Shown here: in pieces, positions 41,158 through 49,190 of the stretch
How positions within the stretch are numbered: position 1 is the stretch's first letter
Layout: each line of letters opens with the position of its first letter
Notes under the pieces: model-generated
What the model saw: the letters and a program-made list of their open reading frames with translations, nothing else
Told to the model about the DNA's origin: nothing
The model's database searches: none
Translations under genes and position numbers: made by a program
Origin: Klebsiella michiganensis
Lineage (GTDB): Bacteria; Pseudomonadota; Gammaproteobacteria; Enterobacterales; Enterobacteriaceae
Assembly (NCBI RefSeq): GCF_002925905.1
Contig: NZ_PRDB01000009.1
Span: 62,001-126,000, forward strand
DNA: 64,000 nt
Reading direction: 5' to 3'

Positions 41158-42687
41158 ATGTTATTACCCTGGCTAATATTAATTCCCTTCATCGGCGGCT
41201 TCCTGTGCTGGCAGACTGAACGCTTTGGCGTGAAGATGCCGCGCTGGATCGCGCTGATCACTATGGGATTGACGTTTCTGCTTGGCCTGCAGTTGTGGAT
41301 GCAGGGCGGCTATTCTCTCACGCAATCTACCGGTATTCCGCAGTGGCAGTCGGAATTCGTGATGCCGTGGATCCCGCGATTCGGGATTAGCATTCATCTG
41401 GCTATCGACGGTCTGTCGCTGCTGATGGTGGTGCTGACCGGGCTGCTGGGCGTGCTGGCGGTGCTCTGTTCATGGCGCGAAATCGAGAAATATCAGGGGT
41501 TTTTCCATCTTAACCTGATGTGGATCCTGGGCGGCGTGATCGGCGTATTCCTGGCTATCGACCTGTTCCTGTTCTTCTTCTTCTGGGAAATGATGCTGGT
41601 GCCGATGTACTTCCTGATCGCGCTGTGGGGCCATAAGGCTTCCGACGGTAAAACGCGTATCACGGCGGCAACCAAGTTCTTCATTTATACCCAGGCGAGC
41701 GGTCTGGTGATGCTGATATCCATCCTGGCGCTGGCGTTTGTTCACTTCAACGCTACCGGCGTATGGACCTTCAACTATGAAGAGCTGCTGAAGACGCCGA
41801 TGTCCCACGGCGTGGAATACCTGCTGATGCTGGGCTTCTTTATCGCTTTCGCGGTAAAAATGCCGGTGGTTCCGCTGCACGGCTGGCTGCCGGATGCGCA
41901 CTCTCAGGCGCCGACCGCGGGTTCCGTTGACCTCGCGGGGATCCTGTTGAAAACCGCGGCCTACGGCCTGCTGCGCTTTGCGCTGCCGCTGTTCCCGAAC
42001 GCTTCCGCCGAATTTGCCCCCATCGCGATGTGGCTGGGCGTCATCGGTATCTTCTACGGCGCGTGGATGGCCTTCAGCCAGTACGATATCAAGCGTCTGA
42101 TTGCTTACACCTCCGTTTCCCACATGGGCTTCGTGCTGATTGCTATCTACACCGGCAGCCAGCTGGCTTATCAGGGCGCGGTGATTCAGATGATTGCTCA
42201 CGGTCTGTCCGCTGCCGGCCTGTTTATTCTTTGCGGTCAGCTTTACGAGCGTCTGCATACGCGCGATATGCGTCAGATGGGCGGTCTGTGGAGCAAGATA
42301 AAGTGGCTGCCTGCGCTGTCGATGTTCTTTGCGGTCGCGACCCTCGGGATGCCGGGTACCGGTAACTTCGTCGGCGAATTTATGATTCTGTTCGGCAGCT
42401 ATAAAACCGTGCCGGTGATCACCGTTATTTCGACCTTTGGTCTGGTGTTCGCTTCCGTGTACTCGCTGTCGATGCTGCATCGCGCGTACTTTGGTAAAGC
42501 AAAAAGCGAAATCGCCGCGAAAGCGCTGCCGGGAATGTCCCTGCGTGAACTGTCGATCATCCTGCTGCTGGTCGTTCTGCTGGTGCTGCTGGGCTTCTTC
42601 CCGCAGCCGATTCTGGACACCTCGCACTCTGCGATGAGCAACATTCAGCAGTGGTTTGTTAATTCTGTTTCTACTACAAGGCCGTAA
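41158..42687 (+). CDS. nuoM: NADH dehydrogenase I antiporter-like subunit NuoM
   Basis: NuoM is the second Mrp-antiporter-like pump subunit, 509 aa with about 14 helices. Conserved features are FFFWEMMLVPMYFLIALWG, KMPVVPLHGWLPDAHSQAPTAGSV and SHMGFVLIAIYT. An AAGGA site lies at 41140-41144 before the ATG at 41158. Confidence 0.97.
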   Translation: MLLPWLILIPFIGGFLCWQTERFGVKMPRWIALITMGLTFLLGLQLWMQGGYSLTQSTGIPQWQSEFVMPWIPRFGISIHLAIDGLSLLMVVLTGLLGVLAVLCSWREIEKYQGFFHLNLMWILGGVIGVFLAIDLFLFFFFWEMMLVPMYFLIALWGHKASDGKTRITAATKFFIYTQASGLVMLISILALAFVHFNATGVWTFNYEELLKTPMSHGVEYLLMLGFFIAFAVKMPVVPLHGWLPDAHSQAPTAGSVDLAGILLKTAAYGLLRFALPLFPNASAEFAPIAMWLGVIGIFYGAWMAFSQYDIKRLIAYTSVSHMGFVLIAIYTGSQLAYQGAVIQMIAHGLSAAGLFILCGQLYERLHTRDMRQMGGLWSKIKWLPALSMFFAVATLGMPGTGNFVGEFMILFGSYKTVPVITVISTFGLVFASVYSLSMLHRAYFGKAKSEIAAKALPGMSLRELSIILLLVVLLVLLGFFPQPILDTSHSAMSNIQQWFVNSVSTTRP

Positions 42688-42693
42688 TTCGCC

Positions 42694-44151
42694 ATGACAA
42701 TAACTCCACAACAACTGATCGCACTGCTACCGCTGCTGATCGTCGGCTTGACGGTGGTGGTTGTGATGCTCTCCATTGCGTGGCGACGCAATCATTTCCT
42801 CAATGCCACGCTGTCGGTTCTCGGCCTGAACGCCGCGCTGATATCACTCTGGTTCGTGGGTCAGAACGGAGCGATGGACGTCACGCCGCTGATTCGCGTT
42901 GACGGATACGCGATGCTCTATACCGGGCTGGTGCTGCTGGCGAGCCTCGCCACCTGTACTTTCGCCTACCCGTGGCTTGAGGGTTACAAGGACAACAAAG
43001 AAGAGTTCTATCTTCTGGTGCTGATCGCCGCGCTGGGCGGTATTCTGCTGGCGGGCGCTAACCATCTGGCGGCGCTGTTCCTCGGCATTGAGCTGATTTC
43101 GCTGCCGCTGTTCGGCCTGGTGGGCTACGCCTTCCGCCAGAAACGTTCGCTGGAAGCCAGTATCAAATATACGATTCTGTCCGCCGTTGCCTCTTCGTTT
43201 CTGCTGTTCGGTATGGCGCTGGTGTATGCCAACTCCGGTAACCTCTCCTTCCTGGCGCTCGGTAAGAGCCTGACGGATGGCATGCTGCACGAGCCGCTGC
43301 TGCTGGCTGGTCTCGGTCTGATGATTGTCGGTCTCGGCTTTAAGCTGTCGCTGGTGCCGTTCCATCTGTGGACGCCGGACGTATACCAGGGCGCGCCTGC
43401 TCCGGTTTCCACCTTCCTGGCGACCGCCAGTAAAATCGCCATCTTTGGCGTGGTCATGCGCCTGTTCCTCTATATGCCGGTGGGCGACAGCGAGGCGGTA
43501 CGCGTGGTGCTGGGCCTGATCGCCTTTGCTTCGATTATCTTCGGGAACCTGATGGCCCTGAGCCAGACCAATATTAAACGTCTGCTCGGCTACTCTTCCA
43601 TTTCTCATCTTGGCTATCTGCTGGTGGCGCTAATTGCTCTGCAGAGCGGTGAGATGTCGATGGAAGCGGTGGGCGTTTATCTGGCAGGGTACCTGTTCAG
43701 CAGCCTCGGCGCGTTCGGCGTGGTGAGCCTGATGTCCAGCCCGTACCGCGGCCCGGATGCCGATTCGCTCTACTCCTACCGTGGCCTGTTCTGGCATCGT
43801 CCGATTCTGTCGGCGGTAATGACGGTGATGATGCTGTCTCTTGCCGGTATTCCGATGACGCTGGGCTTTATCGGTAAGTTCTACGTGCTGGCGGTGGGTG
43901 TGCATGCGCACCTGTGGTGGCTGGTCGGCGCGGTAGTGGTGGGTTCAGCGATTGGCCTCTACTACTACCTGCGCGTGGCGGTAAGCCTCTATCTGAGCGC
44001 GCCGGAGAAACTGAATCGCGATGCGCCGTCTAACTGGCAGTACAGCGCCGGAGGCATCGTGGTGCTCATCTCCGCGCTGCTGGTGCTGGTACTGGGCGTT
44101 TGGCCGCAGCCGCTCATCAGCATCGTACAATTGGCTACGCCGCTGATGTAA
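42694..44151 (+). CDS. nuoN: NADH dehydrogenase I antiporter-like subunit NuoN
   Basis: NuoN is the third antiporter-like subunit, 485 aa, with [43 protein letters not shown] and [16 protein letters not shown]. It is the last nuo gene and is followed at once by a strong terminator, after which base composition shifts to the AT-rich fimbrial region. Confidence 0.97.
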   Translation: MTITPQQLIALLPLLIVGLTVVVVMLSIAWRRNHFLNATLSVLGLNAALISLWFVGQNGAMDVTPLIRVDGYAMLYTGLVLLASLATCTFAYPWLEGYKDNKEEFYLLVLIAALGGILLAGANHLAALFLGIELISLPLFGLVGYAFRQKRSLEASIKYTILSAVASSFLLFGMALVYANSGNLSFLALGKSLTDGMLHEPLLLAGLGLMIVGLGFKLSLVPFHLWTPDVYQGAPAPVSTFLATASKIAIFGVVMRLFLYMPVGDSEAVRVVLGLIAFASIIFGNLMALSQTNIKRLLGYSSISHLGYLLVALIALQSGEMSMEAVGVYLAGYLFSSLGAFGVVSLMSSPYRGPDADSLYSYRGLFWHRPILSAVMTVMMLSLAGIPMTLGFIGKFYVLAVGVHAHLWWLVGAVVVGSAIGLYYYLRVAVSLYLSAPEKLNRDAPSNWQYSAGGIVVLISALLVLVLGVWPQPLISIVQLATPLM

Positions 44152-44170
44152 TGCTATCTTTAGCCAGAGA

Positions 44171-44198
44171 AAAGGATCGCTTCGGCGGTCCTTTTTTT
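44171..44198 (+). terminator. Terminator of the nuo operon
   Basis: AAAGGATCGC, a TTCG tetraloop, GCGGTCC and seven Ts form a strong intrinsic terminator. The A run on the left allows partial function in the other direction. Confidence 0.93.
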
Positions 44199-44352
44199 AT
44201 CTACGCAAAAGCGCCAGGCGCTTTCTTTACTCTTTTTCGTATTATTCATGCTTTTTATCATATTAATCTCACTTTACGTTTCCACTCATCCTCTTATTTT
44301 CCGTACTATTATTACTACGCACGCTATTGTGTTTTGTAGATGGAGAAAGTGA

Positions 44353-44904
44353 ATGAAAACAAGACGTAAGCATTTGACTGTCGGGGAGGTTCAGCGTTTG
44401 GTTGAAGCGGCCAGGCGGGGAGCAAACCCGGAGCGCGATGTCTGTTTACTGTGGATGTGTTTTAATCATGGTTGTCGAGTGAGCGAAATTCGTCACTGGA
44501 AGCTCTCTGATATCGATATTCAAAGCGGGGTCATTTATATTCGTCGACTGAAGAACGGCTTTTCAACCACTCATCCTATTTATAAACAAGAGGTAAAGGT
44601 ACTCAACGAATGGCTGCGCGTGCGTGATAATTATCCCGGAAATAATTCTGGCTGGCTCTTTCTGTCACGAAATGGCCAGCCTTTATCCCGGCAGAGAATA
44701 TACCAGATGATGAAGAACCTGAGCCTCGTCGCCCAGCTGGAAATCAACGCGCATCCGCATATGCTGCGCCACGCATGCGGTTTCGCGCTGGCTAATAAGG
44801 GGGTGGATACGCGATTAATTCAGGACTTTCTTGGACACCGGAATATTCAGCACACGGTTATCTATACAGCCAGTAACGATGCGAGGTTTAGAGAAGTTTG
44901 GTAA
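44353..44904 (+). CDS. FimB/FimE-type tyrosine recombinase, proximal
   Basis: The 183-aa product is a small FimB-like site-specific recombinase. Aligned by eye with FimB, all catalytic residues are kept: Arg42 in CRVSEIR, Lys67, His136 and Arg139 in HPHMLRH, His162 in LGHRN and nucleophile Tyr171 in VIYTASN. RRLKNGFSTTHP and ALANKGVDTRLIQDFLGHRN are strikingly FimB-like. The ATG has GGAG upstream. The stop lies 8 bp before the left inverted site of the predicted switch, so this is the likely invertase for it. It differs from E. coli, where fimB and fimE lie side by side. Confidence 0.92.
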   Translation: MKTRRKHLTVGEVQRLVEAARRGANPERDVCLLWMCFNHGCRVSEIRHWKLSDIDIQSGVIYIRRLKNGFSTTHPIYKQEVKVLNEWLRVRDNYPGNNSGWLFLSRNGQPLSRQRIYQMMKNLSLVAQLEINAHPHMLRHACGFALANKGVDTRLIQDFLGHRNIQHTVIYTASNDARFREVW

Positions 44905-44912
44905 ACGGAATA

Positions 44913-44933
44913 GTCATTTTGTATCAAACTGAC
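44913..44933 (+). repeat. Left recombination site of the predicted fimbrial switch
   Basis: A 21-bp site: GTCATT, T, TGTATCAA, AC, TGAC. It matches the reverse complement of 45178-45198 at 18 of 21 positions. It is itself an imperfect dyad (GTCA..TGAC), as expected for a core site binding two recombinase monomers. Confidence 0.75.
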
Positions 44934-44937
44934 TCCT

Positions 44938-44966
44938 ATGCTATCCACAGGTAGTAACAATGTCAA
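44938..44966 (-). promoter_or_regulatory. Promoter inside the predicted switch, currently facing left
   Basis: On the minus strand, TTGACA (44961-44966), a 17-bp spacer and TAGCAT (44938-44943) give a consensus -35 and a 4/6 -10. Transcription would start near 44931, inside the left site. In this orientation it reads antisense into the recombinase gene. Confidence 0.75.
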
Positions 44967-44969
44967 TTT

Positions 44970-45173
44970 ATGATTAACAATATTTTTTACTATTATTTTC
45001 ATATAGTTATATTAAGTATAGGTGTCATTTATTTTTTAATTGTTTTAATTGGCTTTATGTATGGTTTGTTCCGCCTCTCATTCTTTAGCTTTTTATCGTG
45101 TTTATTGGGATTTTTCCTGATAAATATGAAATCAAAAACGCCTTCCCTGGCAATTTATATTCTAATTAATTGA
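44970..45173 (+). CDS. Small hydrophobic ORF inside the switch, doubtful
   Basis: A 67-codon frame lies wholly inside the predicted invertible segment and would encode an almost purely hydrophobic peptide rich in Phe, Ile and Leu. The DNA is T-rich, which favours such frames by chance. No Shine-Dalgarno precedes the ATG, and in neither orientation does the strong promoter read it. I list it only because it fills the segment. Confidence 0.15.
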   Translation: MINNIFYYYFHIVILSIGVIYFLIVLIGFMYGLFRLSFFSFLSCLLGFFLINMKSKTPSLAIYILIN

Positions 45174-45177
45174 AGTG

Positions 45178-45198
45178 GTCATATTGATACATAATGAC
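45178..45198 (-). repeat. Right recombination site of the predicted fimbrial switch
   Basis: Inverted counterpart of 44913-44933, differing at three positions. It sits inside a longer perfect dyad: TTGAAGTGGTCAT (45170-45182) pairs with ATGACCACTTCAA (45194-45206), 13 bp each around 11 nt. The left site has only short arms. Confidence 0.75.
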
Positions 45199-45329
45199 CA
45201 CTTCAAAATATTATATCCATTTCATGGGTCAATGTTTTGTTGCGTTATTAATATCAAACGTAAATAAAAGGATGCGCAGGGTATTGCGCTTATAAGTTAA
45301 TGCATCGACTGCATTGAAAAGGATAAATC

Positions 45330-45866
45330 ATGAAAAAAACATTACTTGCTGCTGTTGTCGCCGGTTGCGCGGCGTTCTCTGGTGCTGCGCTGGCGGATGA
45401 CGGTCAGGTGAAGTTTATCGGCGATATTATCGATGCGGGCTGCGACGTGGTGAACGACCTGTCCAACCCGCTGGAAGTTCAGATGGGGCAGATTGCCAAG
45501 ACCGCGTTTAGCGGTACGGGGTCTACTGCGGCTGAACAGAATTTCGCGATTAAACTGGAAAACTGCCCGACTACCGTCACCAAAGCATCGGTACTGTTCT
45601 CCGGCGCTAACGTCAACGGTGATAATGATAAACTGCAGCTGACCGGAGCGGGTACCGATCCTGCCGTTGCCGAAGGCGTGGCCCTGCAGCTGGTTGACGC
45701 CAGCAGCAACGCGACGCTGCCGCTCTATACGCGTTCTGCCAGCCTGACCATCCCCGCTACCGGCAATATCGATCTGCCGTTCCGCGTCCGTTATATCCAG
45801 ACTGAAAGCACTATCGTTGCGGGTAAAGCTGACGGTACAGCCAACTTTACCATCAGCTATAACTAA
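45330..45866 (+). CDS. Major fimbrial subunit (FimA-like pilin)
   Basis: The 178-aa product has a signal peptide ending GAALA, then DDGQVKFIGDIIDAGCDV, the usual chaperone/usher pilin start with a donor strand and the first disulfide cysteine. The second cysteine is in KLENCPTTV and the C-terminus ends FTISYN with the penultimate-tyrosine-type motif. It is the first gene of the fimbrial operon, with an AAGGA site, and would form the rod. A hairpin after its stop would make it more abundant than the downstream products. Confidence 0.9.
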   Translation: MKKTLLAAVVAGCAAFSGAALADDGQVKFIGDIIDAGCDVVNDLSNPLEVQMGQIAKTAFSGTGSTAAEQNFAIKLENCPTTVTKASVLFSGANVNGDNDKLQLTGAGTDPAVAEGVALQLVDASSNATLPLYTRSASLTIPATGNIDLPFRVRYIQTESTIVAGKADGTANFTISYN

Positions 45867-45889
45867 TTTTCCGTCTATATGACAGTGTT

Positions 45890-45914
45890 AGCGAGCCCTA
45901 TGTGGCTCGCTTTT
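45890..45914 (+). terminator. Intercistronic hairpin after the major pilin gene
   Basis: A perfect 8-bp stem (AGCGAGCC with GGCTCGCT), 6-nt loop and TTTT. Such leaky terminators favour pilin over chaperone and usher synthesis. Confidence 0.75.
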
Positions 45915-45928
45915 CCAGGGAGCTGGAG

Positions 45929-46591
45929 ATGCAAAAATACCTGAAAGTGCTAATAGCTGGATGGCTGTTGGTCGGCGCTGCGGCGCATGCGGGCGTGGTG
46001 ACCGGCGGTACTCGTCTGATTTATCCCGGCGGTAAAAAAGAGTCCTCACTGAGCGTAACTAATAATGATGCTACGCCTTATCTCATTCAAAGCTGGGTTG
46101 AAAGTAATAAGGGCGCAGCCCCTTTTCTGTTAACGCCGCCTTTATTTCGCCTTGAGGGCGAGCAGCAAACCCGACTGCGGGTAATTTACAGCGGCGGCTT
46201 ACCGGAAAATAAAGAAAGTATGTTCTGGATGAACATCAAAGCGATTCCCTCCTCGCAGGCTAAAGCCGGCGCCAATACCCTACAGATCGCTATCAAAACG
46301 CGCATCAAATTAATTTATCGACCTAAATCCGTTGAGGGAACGCCGGAGATGGTGACGGAGCAGCTTCGCTGGACGCGCAGCGGCAATACGCTACAGGTCA
46401 TGAATCCCACCGCCTTTTATATGAATTTTGCCGAGGTCAAAGTGGGGGGCGCCGAAGTTAAAGAGGCCAATTGGGTGGGGCCGGGGGAAACGGCGCGCTT
46501 TCAACTGCCGGGCGTCAGCGCGGGCGCTTTGCAGTGGAAACTGATTAACGATTATGGCGGTACCGGCGCGCTGCACCACGCGACTTTGTAG
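45929..46591 (+). CDS. Periplasmic fimbrial chaperone (PapD/FimC family)
   Basis: The 220-aa product has a signal peptide ending AAAHA and the PapD-type features GGTRLIYPGGKKESSLSVTN, ESMFWMNIKAIPS and IKLIYRPK. The short F1-G1 loop marks the FGS subclass used for rod-like fimbriae. It folds pilins by donor-strand complementation and hands them to the usher. The ATG at 45929 has GGGAG upstream; the open frame from 45902 is ignored. Confidence 0.9.
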   Translation: MQKYLKVLIAGWLLVGAAAHAGVVTGGTRLIYPGGKKESSLSVTNNDATPYLIQSWVESNKGAAPFLLTPPLFRLEGEQQTRLRVIYSGGLPENKESMFWMNIKAIPSSQAKAGANTLQIAIKTRIKLIYRPKSVEGTPEMVTEQLRWTRSGNTLQVMNPTAFYMNFAEVKVGGAEVKEANWVGPGETARFQLPGVSAGALQWKLINDYGGTGALHHATL

Positions 46592-46621
46592 AGGCTTTCA
46601 GGCCAGGGAGTTCCAGGGAAA

Positions 46622-49171
46622 ATGAAAAATAATCATAATAAATGGCGGCTTAACCGGATAGCCGGCGCTCTGGCCGTTGCGCTGCTACCGCTGTGTGAAG
46701 ATGTCCTGGCGCGGGAGGTTTTTAACCCGGCCCTGTTGGAAATGGACGGCCCGCATACGGGCGTCAGGGATTTATCCGCTTACGAGCAGGCTGGCGGACA
46801 GCTGCCGGGGACCTATCGGGTAGATATTTATCTTAATAACGTTTTTATGGACACCCGCGATGTGGTTTTTCAGCAGAGCAAAGGGCCGGGAATAACGGAA
46901 TTACAGCCTTGCCTGACGGTAGACGATTTGGCCGAATGGGGCGTGCGCGTCTCCCAATTTCCAGAGCTGGGCCGCAGATCGCCCGGCTGCGCGGATATCA
47001 GCGTGATACCGCAGGCAAAATCTGATTTTCGCTTCAGCCTGCAGCGCCTGCTATTGAGCTTCCCGCAGGCGGCGGTGACCAGCGCCGCCCGCGGCTGGGT
47101 GGATCCGAAACAGTGGGATGAGGGGGTGCCGGCGATCCTGCTGAATTACTCCTTTAGCGGGGCAAATAACTGGTCACGTCAGAACGATACGCCGGACAGC
47201 GATAATCAATACGTTAACCTGCGCCCCGGTATCAACGTCGGGCCGTGGCGTTTACGTAACTACACCACCTGGTCGCGCAGCAGCAGCGGGGGAGAGTCCA
47301 GCAATAGTTGGGACACGGTTTATACCTATGCGCAGCGCAACATCAAATCGCTACAGGGGGTGATGACGCTGGGCGATAGCAGCACGGACGCCGACGTTTT
47401 TGAGGGCGTTCCCTTCCGCGGGGCGATGCTGGCTTCCGATGACGATATGCTGCCGGAAAGCCTGCGCGGCTACGCGCCCGTCGTTCGCGGGATTGCGCGC
47501 ACTAATGCTCAGGTCATTATTCGCCAGAACGGCTATGAGATTTACCAGACCTACGTTGCGCCTGGCGCTTTTGAAATTACCGATATGTACCCGACCGGCG
47601 GCTCGGGTGATTTAGCCGTCACCATCAAAGAGGCGGACGGCAGCGAGCAGAACCTGATCGTACCTTACGCTTCGCTCCCTGTCCTGCAGCGCGAAGGGCG
47701 GCTGAAATATAGCATGACCTCCGGCGTGTATCGCGCCTACGACAACAGCATTGACGAAACGCCCCTCACGCAGGCGACGGCAATCTACGGCTTGCCCTGG
47801 GGGTTAACCCTGTACGGCGGCGGCCAGTTTAGCAGTAAGTACCAGTCGGTGGCGCTGGGAATGGGGAAAAACCTCGGTGAACTGGGCGCCGTATCGACCG
47901 ATATCATCCAGGCCTGGTCGACCCGACAGGATAAAGATAAAGAGAGCGGGCAGTCGGTACGTCTGCGTTACAGCAAAGACCTCCCGGGCCTGGGGACTAA
48001 CGTAAGCCTGGCGGGATATCGCTATGCGACCAGCGGTTACTGGGATATGCAGGAAGTGCTGGATACCTATCGGGATGACAACTACACGCCTTCTATTGAA
48101 CGTCGGCGCAACCGCGGGGAGGTGACGATCAGCCAGAGCCTTGGAGAAGAAATGGGGTCGCTGTCGCTGAGCTATATTCGCGAAGATTACTGGAATACCG
48201 GCCGCACTATGGAGTCAGTGGGCGTCGGATACAACAATAGCTGGCGCGGCATCAGCTATAGCATGAACTACAGCTATAACCGCAATACGACCGACCAGAA
48301 CACCGGTAAGCGTAATGATGAAGACCACCTTTTTGCCCTGAGCATCAGCGTGCCTTTGGGGGAATGGCTACCGAAGCCGGTTTATGCCAACTACTCCCTG
48401 AACAGCAGCAAAAATGGCTCCACAAGCAACAATCTGGGCCTCTCCGGCACCTTGCTGGAGCGTAATAACCTGAGCTGGAGCGTGCAGGAAGGCTACACCA
48501 GCCAGGGAAGAGGGGAGAGCGGCAGCGTCAATGCGGACTGGCGTGCAACCTATGCTGAACTTACCGGCGGCTACAGCCATGATAAATACAGCCATCGGCT
48601 GAACTACGCCCTGCGCGGCGGAGCGCTGGTACATGAAAACGGCCTGACGCTGGGGCAGCCTTTCGGCGAAACCGTCGCTCTCATCAAGGCGCCCGGCGCC
48701 GCCGGCGTCGGCGTGAATAGCCAGACAGGGGTCAGAACCGACTGGCGAGGCTATACCGTCGTGCCTTACGCCTCGCCGTATCGTAAGAATATCCTGACGC
48801 TCGATACCACGACGATGCCGGACGATGTCGACCTCGAGTTGGCGACGCAGACGGTTGTGCCTACCCGTGGGGCGGTGGTTCGCGCAAATTATGCCACCAG
48901 CGTGGGTAACCGGGTACTGATGACGGTACGCCAGGAGAACGGGCAACCCCTGCCTTTCGGGGCCATGGTCAGCGTCCCCGGGGCGGCATCCTCTGAGCAG
49001 GCGTTTATCGTTGGCGATGGCGGACAGGTCTACCTGACCGGACTGGAATCTAACGGCGTACTCAACGTGAAGTGGGGCTCCGGGACGCAAGACCGCTGCC
49101 AGATCCACTATGCGCTGCCGTCAGCAAAAGAACTTACCGGCATTATTGTGGCCCAGGCGCAATGCCGATAA
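46622..49171 (+). CDS. Outer-membrane fimbrial usher (FimD/PapC family)
   Basis: The 849-aa usher has a signal peptide ending EDVLA, the N-terminal chaperone-binding domain (EVFNPALLEMDG, GTYRVDIYLNN), the beta-barrel with plug region (SLRGYAPVVRGIARTNAQVIIRQNGYEIYQTYVAPG), and C-terminal domains with the closing cysteine pair (RCQIHYALP and AQCR). Length is normal for the family and no frameshift was seen. Confidence 0.93.
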   Translation: MKNNHNKWRLNRIAGALAVALLPLCEDVLAREVFNPALLEMDGPHTGVRDLSAYEQAGGQLPGTYRVDIYLNNVFMDTRDVVFQQSKGPGITELQPCLTVDDLAEWGVRVSQFPELGRRSPGCADISVIPQAKSDFRFSLQRLLLSFPQAAVTSAARGWVDPKQWDEGVPAILLNYSFSGANNWSRQNDTPDSDNQYVNLRPGINVGPWRLRNYTTWSRSSSGGESSNSWDTVYTYAQRNIKSLQGVMTLGDSSTDADVFEGVPFRGAMLASDDDMLPESLRGYAPVVRGIARTNAQVIIRQNGYEIYQTYVAPGAFEITDMYPTGGSGDLAVTIKEADGSEQNLIVPYASLPVLQREGRLKYSMTSGVYRAYDNSIDETPLTQATAIYGLPWGLTLYGGGQFSSKYQSVALGMGKNLGELGAVSTDIIQAWSTRQDKDKESGQSVRLRYSKDLPGLGTNVSLAGYRYATSGYWDMQEVLDTYRDDNYTPSIERRRNRGEVTISQSLGEEMGSLSLSYIREDYWNTGRTMESVGVGYNNSWRGISYSMNYSYNRNTTDQNTGKRNDEDHLFALSISVPLGEWLPKPVYANYSLNSSKNGSTSNNLGLSGTLLERNNLSWSVQEGYTSQGRGESGSVNADWRATYAELTGGYSHDKYSHRLNYALRGGALVHENGLTLGQPFGETVALIKAPGAAGVGVNSQTGVRTDWRGYTVVPYASPYRKNILTLDTTTMPDDVDLELATQTVVPTRGAVVRANYATSVGNRVLMTVRQENGQPLPFGAMVSVPGAASSEQAFIVGDGGQVYLTGLESNGVLNVKWGSGTQDRCQIHYALPSAKELTGIIVAQAQCR

Positions 49172-49190
49172 TCGAAAGGATGCAGAGACA

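Larger units (their letters stand above)
44913..45198. mobile_element. Predicted invertible promoter segment (fimS-like phase switch), OFF orientation
   Basis: Two 21-bp sites in inverted orientation bound 286 bp of very AT-rich DNA between a FimB-like recombinase gene and the major pilin gene. A promoter just inside the left site points left, away from the pilin operon. Flipping the segment (x becomes 90111 minus x) puts the -10 at 45168-45173 and the start near 45180, 150 bp before the pilin ATG. Size and layout resemble E. coli fimS (314 bp with 9-bp repeats), but the repeats are unrelated to the fimS sequence TTGGGGCCA. Inversion itself is inferred and not seen. Confidence 0.75.

Noticed and set aside
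44353-44904. The proximal tyrosine recombinase as a phage or island integrase
   Set aside because: At 183 aa it lacks the arm-binding domain of integrases, it matches FimB closely, and there is no tRNA gene or attachment duplication nearby.
45170-45206. The 13-bp stem at the right switch site read as a rho-independent terminator
   Set aside because: The stem is AT-rich in its outer part and no T run follows on either strand. Its core matches the left inverted site, so a recombination site explains it better.
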